From the NCBI GenBank assembly GCA_038254525.1, contig JBBSGC010000035.1:1-16067 (forward strand): 16,067 nucleotides of DNA, given 5' to 3'. This DNA comes from JBBSGC01 sp038254525. GTDB taxonomy: Bacteria; Actinomycetota; Actinomycetes; Propionibacteriales; Nocardioidaceae. Both the position numbers and the translations under genes were made by a program. The notes beneath the pieces were generated by a model. The model was not told where the DNA came from. It did not search any database and saw only the letters and a program-made list of their open reading frames with translations. Position 1 is the first letter of the stretch. Each line of letters begins with the position of its first letter. This document shows, piece by piece, positions 4,510-12,061 of the stretch.

Positions 4510-6729
4510 ATGAGCGTCCAGGACACGGTGACCGACGGCGACCTGCTGCGAGCCGATGCCGGGGTTGCGGCCGATGACGGCCTCGTCGAACCGTCGCCGC
4601 AGGCCGCTCCGCACGAACCGTTCGACGTCGAGCCGCCCTACGTCGGCGACGACGACGACCTGCCCGCTGACCGGTTCCTGGACCGGGAGCTGTCCTGGCT
4701 GGCCTACAACGAGCGGGTGCTCGAGCAGGCCGAGGACGCCACGCTGCCACTGCTCGAGCGGGTGCGCTTCGCGGCGTTCTTCGCCAGCAACCTCGATGAG
4801 TTCTTCATGGTCCGGGTGGCTGGTCTCAAGCGGCGCATCGTCGCCGGCGTCGCGGTGCCTACCGCCAACGGTCTGGCCCCCCGCGACGTGATGACACAGA
4901 TCCTCCGCGAGAGCAGCCGCCTCATGCACCGGCACGGCCAGCTCTTCCACGACGAGCTGGTGCCGGCGCTGGCAGCGGCCGACATCTGCCTGCTGCGCTG
5001 GGACGACCTGACCGACCAGGAGCGGGCGGCGGCCCGACAGCTGTTCACCAGCCGCATCTATCCGGTGCTCACGCCGCTCGCGGTCGACCCGGCGCACCCG
5101 TTCCCCTACATCTCGGGCCTCTCACTCAACCTCGCCGTGGGGGTGCGCAACCCCGACTCCGGTCGTGACCACTTCGCCCGGGTCAAGATCCCACCGATCT
5201 TCCCGCGGTGGGTGCCGCTCGGCGACTCGCGGTTCGTGCCGCTCGAGGATCTTGTCGCTGCCCACCTGGACCTGCTGTTCCCCGGCATGGCGGTCATCGG
5301 GCGCCACGCCTTCCGGGTCACCCGCAACGAGGACCTCGAGGTCGAGGAGGACGATGCGGAGAACCTGCTCAAGGCGCTGGAGAAGGAGCTGCTGCGGCGC
5401 CGCTTCGGCCCGCCGGTCCGGCTCGAGGTGGAGGAGTCGATCGACCCGCACGTGCTGGACCTGCTGGTTTCCGAGCTGGGCGTCAGCTCCGCCGAGGTGG
5501 TCGCCCTCCCCGGCCCGCTCGACCTGAGCGGCCTGCATGCGATCGCCGACCTCGACCGGACCGGGCTGAAGTACGCGCCGTTCGTCCCCAGCACGCATCC
5601 GGATCTCGCCACCGTCGAGACCGCCAGCCCCGCCGACATGTTCCAGGCGCTGGCCGCCACCGACGTGCTCGTGCACCATCCTTACGACTCGTTCGCTACC
5701 AGCGTGCAGCGTTTCATCGAGCAGGCCGCCGCGGACAAGCACGTGCTCGCGATCAAGCAGACGCTCTATCGCACGTCCGGCGACTCGCCGATCATCGATG
5801 CCCTCATCGACGCGGCCGAGGCCGGCAAGCAGGTGCTCGTGCTCGTGGAGCTCAAGGCGCGCTTCGACGAGCAGGCCAACATCCGGTGGGCCCGCAAGCT
5901 CGAGCAGGCCGGCTGCCACGTGGTCTACGGCCTGCTGGGGCTCAAGACGCACTGCAAGCTCGCGCTGGTCGTGCGCGACGAACCGGAGGGCCTGCGCCGC
6001 TACGTCCACATCGGCACCGGCAACTACAACCCGAAGACCGCCCGGCTCTATGAGGACCTGGGCTTGCTCACCTCCAACGAGCAGATCGCCGATGACCTCA
6101 CCGACCTGTTCAACAACCTGTCCGGCTACTCCCGTCGGATCAGCTACCGCCGGTTGATGGTCGCTCCGTCAGGCGTACGCCAAGGACTTATCGAGTGCAT
6201 CGAGCGTGAGGTCGCCCACCACCGGGCGGGCCGGCCGGCGACGGTCCGGATCAAGGCCAACTCGATAGTCGACGAGGCCACCATCGACGCGTTGTTCCAC
6301 GCCAGCCAGGCCGGAGTGCCGGTCGACCTGCTGACCCGCGGCATCTGCGTGCTGCGGCCCGAGGTGCCCGGGTTGTCCGACACCATCCGGGTACGCAGCA
6401 TCCTGGGTCGCTTCCTCGAGCACAGCCGGATCTTCCACTTCGAGAACGGAGGAGCCGCAGAGGCGTGGATCGGTTCGGCCGATCTGATGCACCGGAACCT
6501 CGACCGCCGCGTCGAGGCGCTGGTGTCGGTGCCCTCGCCCGCGCATGTACGAGAGCTCGGCGAGCTGCTGGAGCTGGCCTTCGACGAGCGCACCGCCGCC
6601 TGGCACCTCGGGGCCGACGGCAGCTGGACCCGCCGTGACCGCGACACCGCCGGGGCACCGCTGCGCGACCTGCAGGCGGTGCTGATCAACCGCGCCCGGC
6701 AACGCCGGGAGTCACTCGTCCGGCGTTGA
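4510..6729 (+). CDS. ppk: Polyphosphate kinase 1 (PPK1)
   Basis: This 739-residue enzyme reversibly transfers the ATP gamma-phosphate onto inorganic polyphosphate, via a phosphohistidine. After an acidic, low-complexity N-terminal tail of about 50 residues come the N domain (RFLDRELSWLAYNERVLEQA, FFASNLDEFFMVRVAG) and the head domain. Two phospholipase-D-like catalytic domains follow. The phosphorylated His is expected at residue 481 in GLKTHCKLALVV, followed by HIGTGNYNPKTARLYEDLGL; the second catalytic region has LGRFLEHSRIFHF and WIGSADLMHRNLDRRVE. The length is typical. Two starts are possible: GTG 4504 (741 residues) or ATG 4510. I prefer ATG, although neither has an obvious ribosome-binding site and a perfect palindrome covers the site. 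PPK1 builds the polyphosphate store and fits with the phosphate transport genes downstream. In streptomycetes ppk is PhoP-controlled, but here I see no convincing PHO box. Confidence 0.96.
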   Translation: MSVQDTVTDGDLLRADAGVAADDGLVEPSPQAAPHEPFDVEPPYVGDDDDLPADRFLDRELSWLAYNERVLEQAEDATLPLLERVRFAAFFASNLDEFFMVRVAGLKRRIVAGVAVPTANGLAPRDVMTQILRESSRLMHRHGQLFHDELVPALAAADICLLRWDDLTDQERAAARQLFTSRIYPVLTPLAVDPAHPFPYISGLSLNLAVGVRNPDSGRDHFARVKIPPIFPRWVPLGDSRFVPLEDLVAAHLDLLFPGMAVIGRHAFRVTRNEDLEVEEDDAENLLKALEKELLRRRFGPPVRLEVEESIDPHVLDLLVSELGVSSAEVVALPGPLDLSGLHAIADLDRTGLKYAPFVPSTHPDLATVETASPADMFQALAATDVLVHHPYDSFATSVQRFIEQAAADKHVLAIKQTLYRTSGDSPIIDALIDAAEAGKQVLVLVELKARFDEQANIRWARKLEQAGCHVVYGLLGLKTHCKLALVVRDEPEGLRRYVHIGTGNYNPKTARLYEDLGLLTSNEQIADDLTDLFNNLSGYSRRISYRRLMVAPSGVRQGLIECIEREVAHHRAGRPATVRIKANSIVDEATIDALFHASQAGVPVDLLTRGICVLRPEVPGLSDTIRVRSILGRFLEHSRIFHFENGGAAEAWIGSADLMHRNLDRRVEALVSVPSPAHVRELGELLELAFDERTAAWHLGADGSWTRRDRDTAGAPLRDLQAVLINRARQRRESLVRR

Positions 6730-6766
6730 CCTGCCGGGTCGTCGCCCGCCCCCTACGATCGACGGC

Positions 6767-7387
6767 ATGTCGTCGGACCCGTGGGTTGCCACGCGCGGCG
6801 CCTTCGCCGAGGCCGCACGGTGGTTCGTGAGCGAGAGCGCCGCGGCGGCAGACAGCTGGCAGCTGCCGGGCCTGGGCGAGTGGAGCGTGCTCGACCTGGT
6901 GGGCCACACCAGCCGGGCGCTGCTGACCGTGGAGAGCTATCTCGGCTCCGGGCCGACGGCGGTCGAAGTGCCCTCTGCGCTCGACTACTCCCGTCGCATG
7001 CTGGGCGCCGCGGGCGACCCGGCCGCCGTCGCGCAGCGTGGCCGGGATGCGGGAGCCGCCCTGGGATCGGACCCGGCTGCGGCGGTCGCGCTGATCGCCG
7101 AGCGGGTGCTGCCGCTCGTCCAAGCCGCATCGTGCGATGCGCTGGTTGGCACGCCCTTCGGTGGCAGGCGGCTGGTCGACTACCTGCCGACCCGCACATT
7201 CGAGCTCACCGTCCACACCTGCGACATCGCCACTGCGCTGGGCCGGCCGGTGCGCGTCCCGGGCGCGGCGGCGGTCGCCAGCTTCGCTGTGCTCGCCGAG
7301 CTGGCCAGCACGAATGACCTGGCCGGTGACCTGCTGCTGGCCGCGACCGGACGGACGGGGCTGCCGCCCGGTTTCACGGTCCTGTAG
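6767..7387 (+). CDS. Mycothiol-dependent maleylpyruvate isomerase-like (DinB-fold) protein
   Basis: This 206-residue protein has the pattern of the actinobacterial maleylpyruvate isomerase/DinB-like family (TIGR03083 type). GLGEWSVLDLVGHTSRALL includes His47, and RTFELTVHTCDIATALGRPV includes Glu146 and His150; the His...ExxxH arrangement is the metal-binding triad of the four-helix bundle. The C-terminal tail GLPPGFTVL is also usual for the family. Characterised members use mycothiol as cofactor for isomerising maleylpyruvate, but most family members have unknown substrates, so no reaction should be assumed here. It follows ppk by 37 bp and may be co-transcribed with it. Starts nearby were weighed; ATG 6767 gives the expected family N-terminus. 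The presence of a mycothiol-linked fold agrees with mshD upstream. Confidence 0.82.
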   Translation: MSSDPWVATRGAFAEAARWFVSESAAAADSWQLPGLGEWSVLDLVGHTSRALLTVESYLGSGPTAVEVPSALDYSRRMLGAAGDPAAVAQRGRDAGAALGSDPAAAVALIAERVLPLVQAASCDALVGTPFGGRRLVDYLPTRTFELTVHTCDIATALGRPVRVPGAAAVASFAVLAELASTNDLAGDLLLAATGRTGLPPGFTVL

Positions 7388-7767
7388 CGCTCGCCCGGTC
7401 TGTGGCTCCGGCAGGCCGTCTCCGACCGGCTCACCGTGGCGCCGCACCGACTGGCTTACCGTGGCCACCGCACCAGCAGCCCTTCACCACGAGGCCGTGG
7501 AAGCGACACCGAATGCAGGAAGGCGAAGCAGCGCTGCGGCGCGACGGCAAAAAGGTGACGGGCCGGCTCGCGCATCTGGGGGGAAACGCGCGAAGCCGAC
7601 CCGTCGAGGTCTGGTCGGCGCTGGGGGGCGGGCTGACCAGACTGCGTCCACACTACCCCGGGGCTCCATCTACAGCAACGAAGCCGAGGCACCTTCAAGG
7701 TGGTGTCCTGGCCCCGGAGCTGGCTCTTGGTTTCCCGGCGCCCTAACCTGCTGCCACACTGGCGCCC
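7388..7767. other. 380-bp interval without a supportable gene
   Basis: No frame on either strand gives a recognisable product. The left part holds an imperfect 25-bp direct duplication (7433-7457 and 7458-7482, both starting ACCGTGGC and sharing CCGCACC), followed by a hairpin at 7482-7503. The remainder has runs of G (for example at 7578-7583) and no clear promoter, although TAACCT at 7744-7749 could serve as a -10 for the Nudix gene. In Streptomyces, as I recall, a CHAD-domain gene lies about here between ppk and the Nudix gene; I find no trace of one. Confidence 0.6.
7482..7503. terminator. Imperfect hairpin, related to the palindrome at 13593
   Basis: CTTC-AC-CACG, a short loop, then CGTG-GAAG forms a stem with a 2-nt bulge, 95 bp past the isomerase-like gene. 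The 12 bases CCCTTCACCACG (7480-7491) are identical to the left side of the perfect palindrome at 13591-13602, and the right arm matches apart from a missing TG. It may be a terminator or a degenerate copy of an intergenic repeat. Confidence 0.45.
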
Positions 7768-8652
7768 GTGCAAGGCGCCGAGACCGTCGAGGCCGCCGGT
7801 GCCGTCGTGTGGCGCCGGCGTGGGGCCACCCGCCAGGTGCTGCTGGTGCACCGGCCCAAATATGACGACTGGACGCTGCCCAAAGGCAAGGCCGACGCAG
7901 GTGAGCGACTTCCGGTGACCGCCGTGCGCGAGATCCTCGAGGAGACGTCGGTCGCGGTTCGACTGGGCATGCCGCTCACCCGGATCATGTACCCGGTCAC
8001 GAAGCCCCGCCCCATGACCAAGCACGTGTCGTACTGGATAGCCCGCCCGCTTGACGACGGGACTGTCCACCGCACGCCCGATGCCGAGGTCGACGACGTG
8101 CGCTGGGTGGACCTGGGGGAGCTGCCCGAGACCCTCACGTACGCGCGCGACCGCGGCATCGTCGAGCGGTTCTGCCGACTGGTCGAGCACTCGGCGCACA
8201 AAACCCGGCCGCTCGTGGTGCTTCGGCACGCGGCGGCCTACCCGCGCAAGGAGTGGAAGGGCAACGACCGGCGGCGTCCGCTCAGCGAGGAGGGGCAGCG
8301 CCAGGCACGAGAGCTGGTGCCGCTGCTCGCGGCCTTCGGCGTGCGACAGGTGGTCACCAGCGACTCGGTCCGCTGCGTGCAGACGGTGGAGCCGTTCACC
8401 TCCGGGCGAGACCTCGAAGTGGACCTGGAGAAGGGGCTCACCGAGGAGGACGCCACCCTGGGCGCGGTCGCTGCCACTGCGCGCTCGCTGCTCGCCGCCA
8501 AGACACCGGTCGTCGTCTGTACGCACCGCCCGGTGGTCCCCCAGCTGTTCGCCGCCCTGGGTCTGCCGTCGACGGCCCTGGAGCCGGCGCAGCTGCTGGT
8601 GCTGCACCGGCGGGATGGCGAGGTGTTAGGCACCGAGCTGCACCGGCCCTGA
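7768..8652 (+). CDS. mutT1: MutT1-type Nudix hydrolase fused to a histidine phosphatase
   Basis: This 294-residue two-domain protein has the architecture of mycobacterial MutT1, which hydrolyses 8-oxo-(d)GTP and diadenosine polyphosphates to sanitise nucleotide pools. The N-terminal Nudix domain has the box G40-x5-E46-x7-RE-x2-EE ending T60-S61-V62, with Ser where the consensus has Gly. The C-terminal SixA-like phosphatase domain starts near residue 147 with the catalytic LRHAAA (His154), then GNDRRRPLSEEGQRQA and the second catalytic His253 in CTHRPVVPQ. The GTG start at 7768 gives an N-terminus GAETVEAAGAVVWR right at the first Nudix strand; no Shine-Dalgarno precedes it. It lies directly upstream of the pst promoter on the same strand. 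Linking a nucleotide (di)phosphate hydrolase to phosphate uptake is a conserved order that I recall from Streptomyces. Confidence 0.9.
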   Translation: MQGAETVEAAGAVVWRRRGATRQVLLVHRPKYDDWTLPKGKADAGERLPVTAVREILEETSVAVRLGMPLTRIMYPVTKPRPMTKHVSYWIARPLDDGTVHRTPDAEVDDVRWVDLGELPETLTYARDRGIVERFCRLVEHSAHKTRPLVVLRHAAAYPRKEWKGNDRRRPLSEEGQRQARELVPLLAAFGVRQVVTSDSVRCVQTVEPFTSGRDLEVDLEKGLTEEDATLGAVAATARSLLAAKTPVVVCTHRPVVPQLFAALGLPSTALEPAQLLVLHRRDGEVLGTELHRP

Positions 8653-8715
8653 GCGGGTGAGTTTCCCTGGTGGCTGCCCGGCCGCCGCCGACCGGTCGGC
8701 GAGTGGTCCGCAACC

Positions 8716-8759
8716 GTTCATGGCTCGTTCACATTGCGCCTCCGGGCCGGTCACCTGTG
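8716..8759 (+). promoter_or_regulatory. PHO box (PhoP operator) of pstS
   Basis: Two consecutive 11-bp direct repeat units, GTTCATGGCTC (8716-8726) and GTTCACATTGC (8727-8737), match the actinobacterial PHO box pattern of GTTCACC-type repeats spaced 11 bp apart. A further unit in phase, GGTCACCTGTG, begins at 8749 (33 bp from the first). An extra GTTCACGCCGT at 8769 is out of phase by 2. A TAGGGT -10-like hexamer follows at 8765-8770. The sequence match is direct; binding of PhoP is inferred from the known family of sites upstream of Streptomyces pstS. Confidence 0.85.
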
Positions 8760-8764
8760 CTGCC

Positions 8765-8770
8765 TAGGGT
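8765..8770 (+). promoter_or_regulatory. Candidate pstS -10 element
   Basis: TAGGGT fits TANNNT and lies just after the PHO repeats, the arrangement expected when PhoP replaces a normal -35 contact. The transcript leader would be about 45 nt. Confidence 0.45.
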
Positions 8771-8820
8771 TCACGCCGTAGCCAAACCACGACCTGTTGT
8801 GATCCCGGAAAGGGACCGAA

Positions 8821-9924
8821 GTGAATCGCATCTCCCTCCAGCGTGCGGCGCTGCCCGGCATCGCCGCACTCGCACTGACCGTCGCGATGACCTCCTGTGG
8901 CGCCAGCAACGAGACCACCAGCACGACCAGCAGCGGCGGCGGCGACCTCTCCGGCACGCTCAACGGAGCCGGCTCCACCGCCCAGGAGTCCGCGATGACC
9001 GCCTGGAAGGCCGGCTTCCAGAGCGCCAACAGCGGCGTGACCGTCAACTACGACGCAGTGGGCTCCGGCAGCGGTGTGGAGCAGTTCCTGTCTGGCGGTG
9101 TGCAGTTCGCCGGCTCCGACGCCTACCTCTCCGATGACGAGCTGAAGAAGGTGCCCTCCTCCTGTGGCAAGCCCGTCGAGGTGCCGGTCTACGTCAGCCC
9201 CATCGCGGTGATCTACAACCTGCCGGGCGTAGACAACCTGCAGCTGTCCCCGGCCACGCTGGCGCAGATCTTCGCCGGCAAGATCACCACCTGGGACGAC
9301 CCGGCGATTGCCGCGGACAACCCGGACGCGCAGCTGCCCAGCACGGCCATCACCCCCGTGCACCGCTCGGACAGCTCCGGCACCACAGCGAACTTCACCG
9401 ACTACCTCAGCCAGGTGGCCTCCAGCGACTGGACGTTCGGCTCCATCGAGGACTGGCCCAAGAGCGTCTCCGGTGGCGAAGGCGCCAATGGCACCTCCGG
9501 TGTCGTGGCCGCGGTCACCAACGGCGAGGGTGCCGTCGGCTACGCCGACGCCAGCCAGGCAGGCGACCTCGGCACGGCCAGCATCAAGGTCGGCTCGTCC
9601 TACGAGCAGCCGACCGCAGACGCGGCCGCGAAGGTGCTCGACGAGTCCAAGCCGGCTCCCGGGCGCGGTGGCACCGACCTGGCGATCGCGGTCAACCGCA
9701 CCACGACGAGCTCAGGCGTCTACCCGATCGTGCTGGTGTCCTACCAGATACTCTGCAGCACCTACTCCGACTCGGCGACCGCCGATCTGGTGAAGGGCTT
9801 CGAGCAGTACGTGGTCAGCAGCGACGGGCAGGACGCAGCAGCGAAGCAGGCCGGCTCGGCGCCGATCACCGACGCCCTGCGAAGCAAGGCACAGACCGCG
9901 ATCGACAGCATCGCCGGTCAGTGA
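8821..9924 (+). CDS. pstS: Phosphate ABC transporter substrate-binding lipoprotein PstS
   Basis: This 367-residue lipoprotein binds phosphate outside the membrane and delivers it to PstCA. A signal peptide of about 25 residues (two Args early, then LPGIAALALTVAM) ends in MTSC with lipidated Cys26, followed by a Ser/Thr/Gly-rich linker. The binding-site motifs are LNGAGSTAQ (about 47-55), VGSGSGVEQF and GSDAYLS in the N lobe, and HRSDSSGTTANF, whose Arg, Asp, Ser, Gly and Thr contact phosphate in known PstS proteins. The GTG start at 8821 is preceded by GGAAAGGGA at good distance. A PHO box and -10 lie upstream, so strong induction under phosphate starvation is expected. It is the first gene of pstSCAB, separated from pstC by 78 bp holding a very stable hairpin. 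Confidence 0.96.
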   Translation: MNRISLQRAALPGIAALALTVAMTSCGASNETTSTTSSGGGDLSGTLNGAGSTAQESAMTAWKAGFQSANSGVTVNYDAVGSGSGVEQFLSGGVQFAGSDAYLSDDELKKVPSSCGKPVEVPVYVSPIAVIYNLPGVDNLQLSPATLAQIFAGKITTWDDPAIAADNPDAQLPSTAITPVHRSDSSGTTANFTDYLSQVASSDWTFGSIEDWPKSVSGGEGANGTSGVVAAVTNGEGAVGYADASQAGDLGTASIKVGSSYEQPTADAAAKVLDESKPAPGRGGTDLAIAVNRTTTSSGVYPIVLVSYQILCSTYSDSATADLVKGFEQYVVSSDGQDAAAKQAGSAPITDALRSKAQTAIDSIAGQ

Positions 9925-9930
9925 CGCCGG

Positions 9931-9967
9931 CGCGGCGGTCGCCCGGACTCTTTGGGTGGCCGCCGCG
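9931..9967 (+). terminator. Strong intercistronic hairpin between pstS and pstC
   Basis: CGCGGCGGTCGCCC (9931-9944) pairs along its whole 14-nt length with GGGTGGCCGCCGCG (9954-9967), including two G-T wobbles, around a 9-nt loop. It is followed by TTT. It begins 7 nt after the pstS stop. It may act as a partial terminator or as a 3' barrier stabilising pstS mRNA, giving more PstS than membrane components. Confidence 0.7.
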
Positions 9968-10002
9968 TTTCCGGGCACTCGGAACCGGCTGAAAGGGACT
10001 TC

Positions 10003-10944
10003 ATGGCCAGCAGCGCCGCCGAGCGGGTGGCCCGACCACCCGGTCGGACCGGCGACCGGGTGTTCAAGGGCATCGCGACCAGCGCCGGAGTCCTCATCCT
10101 GCTGGTGCTGGCCGGCGTCGCGCTGTTCCTCACCTACGAGGGCTTCCCCGCGTTCACCGCTGCACCGGGCGAGATCCCGGGTGCGGGCGGGATCACCGGC
10201 TACATCTGGCCGCTCGTGTTCGGCACGCTGCTGTCTTCCTTTCTCGCGCTCGTGGTGGCGGCACCGCTCGCGATCGGGGTGGCGTTGTTCATCTCGCACT
10301 ACTGCCCGCGCCGGCTGGTCGGCCCGCTGGGCTACCTGATCGACCTGCTCGCGGCGATCCCGAGCGTCGTCTACGGCCTGTGGGGAATCTTCTACCTCGC
10401 TCCACACCTGGTGCCGTCGTACACCTGGCTGGCCGGCCACCTCGGCTTCCTGCCGTTCTTCTCCGGCCCCGCGTCGGTGACCGGGCGCACGATCCTGACC
10501 GCCAGCCTGGTGCTCAGCGTGATGGTGCTGCCGATCGTCACCGCGCTGTGCCGCGAGATCTTCCTGCAGACCCCCCGGCTGCACGAGGAAGCGGCGCTGG
10601 CGCTGGGGGCGACCCGCTGGGAGATGATCCGGATGACGGTCTTCCCGTACGCGCGCTCCGGCATGGTGAGCGCGGTCATGCTCGGCCTCGGTCGGGCCCT
10701 GGGCGAGACCATGGCAGTCGCAATGACGCTGTCGGCCACCGGCGTCATCACCGTCGACCTGATCAGCAGCACCAACCCGAGCACGATCGCGGCCAACATC
10801 GCCCTGAAGTTCCCTGACTCCACCGGCATCCAGGTCAACGCGCTGGTTGCCTCCGGACTGGTGCTGTTCGCGATCACGTTCGCCGTCAACTTCGCCGCCC
10901 GGGCGATCGTGGGCCGGCGTCGTGAGTTCTCCGGAGCCAACTGA
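10003..10944 (+). CDS. pstC: Phosphate ABC transporter permease PstC
   Basis: This 313-residue inner-membrane permease is half of the Pst channel. Six hydrophobic segments are visible: about 28-48 (GVLILLVLAGVALFL), then around PLVFGTLLSSFLALVVAAPLA, LIDLLAAIPSVVYGLWGIFY, TASLVLSVMVLPIVTAL, a segment in GMVSAVMLGLGRALGETMAV, and VASGLVLFAITFAVNF at the end. The EAA loop that contacts PstB reads EEAALALGATRWEMIRMTVFP. I chose ATG 10003 over an upstream in-frame GTG at 9952 because GAAAGGG precedes it and 9952 lies inside the intercistronic hairpin. Its TGA overlaps the pstA ATG by one base (TGATG), so the two subunits are translationally coupled. Confidence 0.95.
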   Translation: MASSAAERVARPPGRTGDRVFKGIATSAGVLILLVLAGVALFLTYEGFPAFTAAPGEIPGAGGITGYIWPLVFGTLLSSFLALVVAAPLAIGVALFISHYCPRRLVGPLGYLIDLLAAIPSVVYGLWGIFYLAPHLVPSYTWLAGHLGFLPFFSGPASVTGRTILTASLVLSVMVLPIVTALCREIFLQTPRLHEEAALALGATRWEMIRMTVFPYARSGMVSAVMLGLGRALGETMAVAMTLSATGVITVDLISSTNPSTIAANIALKFPDSTGIQVNALVASGLVLFAITFAVNFAARAIVGRRREFSGAN

Positions 10945-12035
10945 TGTCGACCGCCGTCCGCACCTCGCCGCCCGGCGACCCGCGGGAGCTGGTCGACGTT
11001 CGAGACCCGTTCCACGGCGAGCAGCTGCCCCGTTGGGCACCGTTCGCCGCTTTGGGTGCCGCCGTCGCCGTCGCGGCCGCTCTGCACTGGCTGGTCGGCC
11101 TCGGGCCCGTCCTCTCGCTGGTGACCGGTTGGCTGCTGTTCGTGGTCGGGCTGACCGGGCTGTCCCGCAGCGTCGAGGGCGGCCGGCGGGCCATCGACCG
11201 GCTCGCCGCGACGCTGATCACCAGCGCCTTCGCGATCGCTCTGGTGCCGCTGCTGACGTTGTTGTGGAAGGTCCTCAGCAGCGGCCTGCCGGTGCTGTCG
11301 GGGCAGTTCCTCACCTTCTCGATGCGCAACGTCGTGGGCGAGGGCGGCGGGATCTACCACGCGATCATCGGCACGCTCCTGGTCACCGGCGTGGCCGCGC
11401 TGATGTCGATCCCGATCGGGCTGTTCACCGCCGTCTACCTCGTCGAGTACGGCCATGGCAACAACCTCGCGCGGGTGATCACGCTCCTGGTGGACGTGAT
11501 GACCGGGATCCCGTCGATAGTCGCAGGTCTGTTCGCCTACGCGTTGTTCGTCCTGTTCTTCGGTGAGGGTGTCCGCTTGGGGTTCGGTGGTTCGGTCGCC
11601 CTGTCGGTGCTGATGATCCCGCTCGTGGTCCGCGCCAGCGAGGAGATGTTCAAGCTGGTGCCCAACGAGCTGCGGGAGGCGTCCTACGCCCTGGGCATCT
11701 CACGCTGGCGGACCATCGTGAAGGTCGTCATGCCGACCGCGTTGGCCGGCATCGTCACCGGCATCACGCTCGCCATCGCCAGGGTCATCGGCGAGACGGC
11801 CCCCCTGTTGATCATCTGCGGCGCCACCGACTCGGTCAACTTCAACGTCGCCAGCGGTCGGATGATGACGCTGCCGGTGTTCATCTACAACTCGTTCAAG
11901 CAGCCGGGCGTCCCGCCGGAGTTCGGCTATGCGCGTGCGTGGGGTGCGGCGTTGGTGTTGACGATCATCATCATGGCCCTCAACCTGATAGCTCGGCTGG
12001 TGTCGTACTACTTCTCCCCCAAGACCGGTCGCTGA
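10944..12035 (+). CDS. pstA: Phosphate ABC transporter permease PstA
   Basis: This 363-residue protein is the second Pst channel subunit. It is longer than the enterobacterial protein (about 296) because of an N-terminal extension with two extra hydrophobic stretches (about residues 32-70: FAALGAAVAVAAALHWLVG and VLSLVTGWLLFVVGL), as in other actinobacterial PstA. The core permease follows: ATLITSAFAIALVPLLTLLW, the HAIIGTLLVTGVAALMSIPI domain start, VDVMTGIPSIVAGLFAYALF, and the EAA loop LREASYALGISRWRTIVKVV. RVIGETAPLLIICGATDS is the usual conserved segment near the C-terminus. Translation is coupled to pstC by the TGATG overlap, and pstB follows after 26 bp. Confidence 0.95.
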   Translation: MSTAVRTSPPGDPRELVDVRDPFHGEQLPRWAPFAALGAAVAVAAALHWLVGLGPVLSLVTGWLLFVVGLTGLSRSVEGGRRAIDRLAATLITSAFAIALVPLLTLLWKVLSSGLPVLSGQFLTFSMRNVVGEGGGIYHAIIGTLLVTGVAALMSIPIGLFTAVYLVEYGHGNNLARVITLLVDVMTGIPSIVAGLFAYALFVLFFGEGVRLGFGGSVALSVLMIPLVVRASEEMFKLVPNELREASYALGISRWRTIVKVVMPTALAGIVTGITLAIARVIGETAPLLIICGATDSVNFNVASGRMMTLPVFIYNSFKQPGVPPEFGYARAWGAALVLTIIIMALNLIARLVSYYFSPKTGR

Positions 12036-12061
12036 GCGACCCGTGAAGCAAAGGATCTTCG

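Noticed and set aside
4420..5097. Upstream extension of the 78-residue lipase remnant into ppk on the minus strand
   Set aside because: Only the part below 4419 resembles a lipase; the rest is antisense to the conserved N domain of PPK1.
7456..8607. Long minus-strand open frame opposite the Nudix gene
   Set aside because: Antisense to a protein with clear Nudix and phosphatase motifs; no family pattern in the antisense product.
9712..11040. Long minus-strand open frame opposite pstS/pstC/pstA
   Set aside because: The translation is low-complexity, rich in Arg, Gln and His, and lies antisense to well-supported genes; a GC-rich codon-position artefact.
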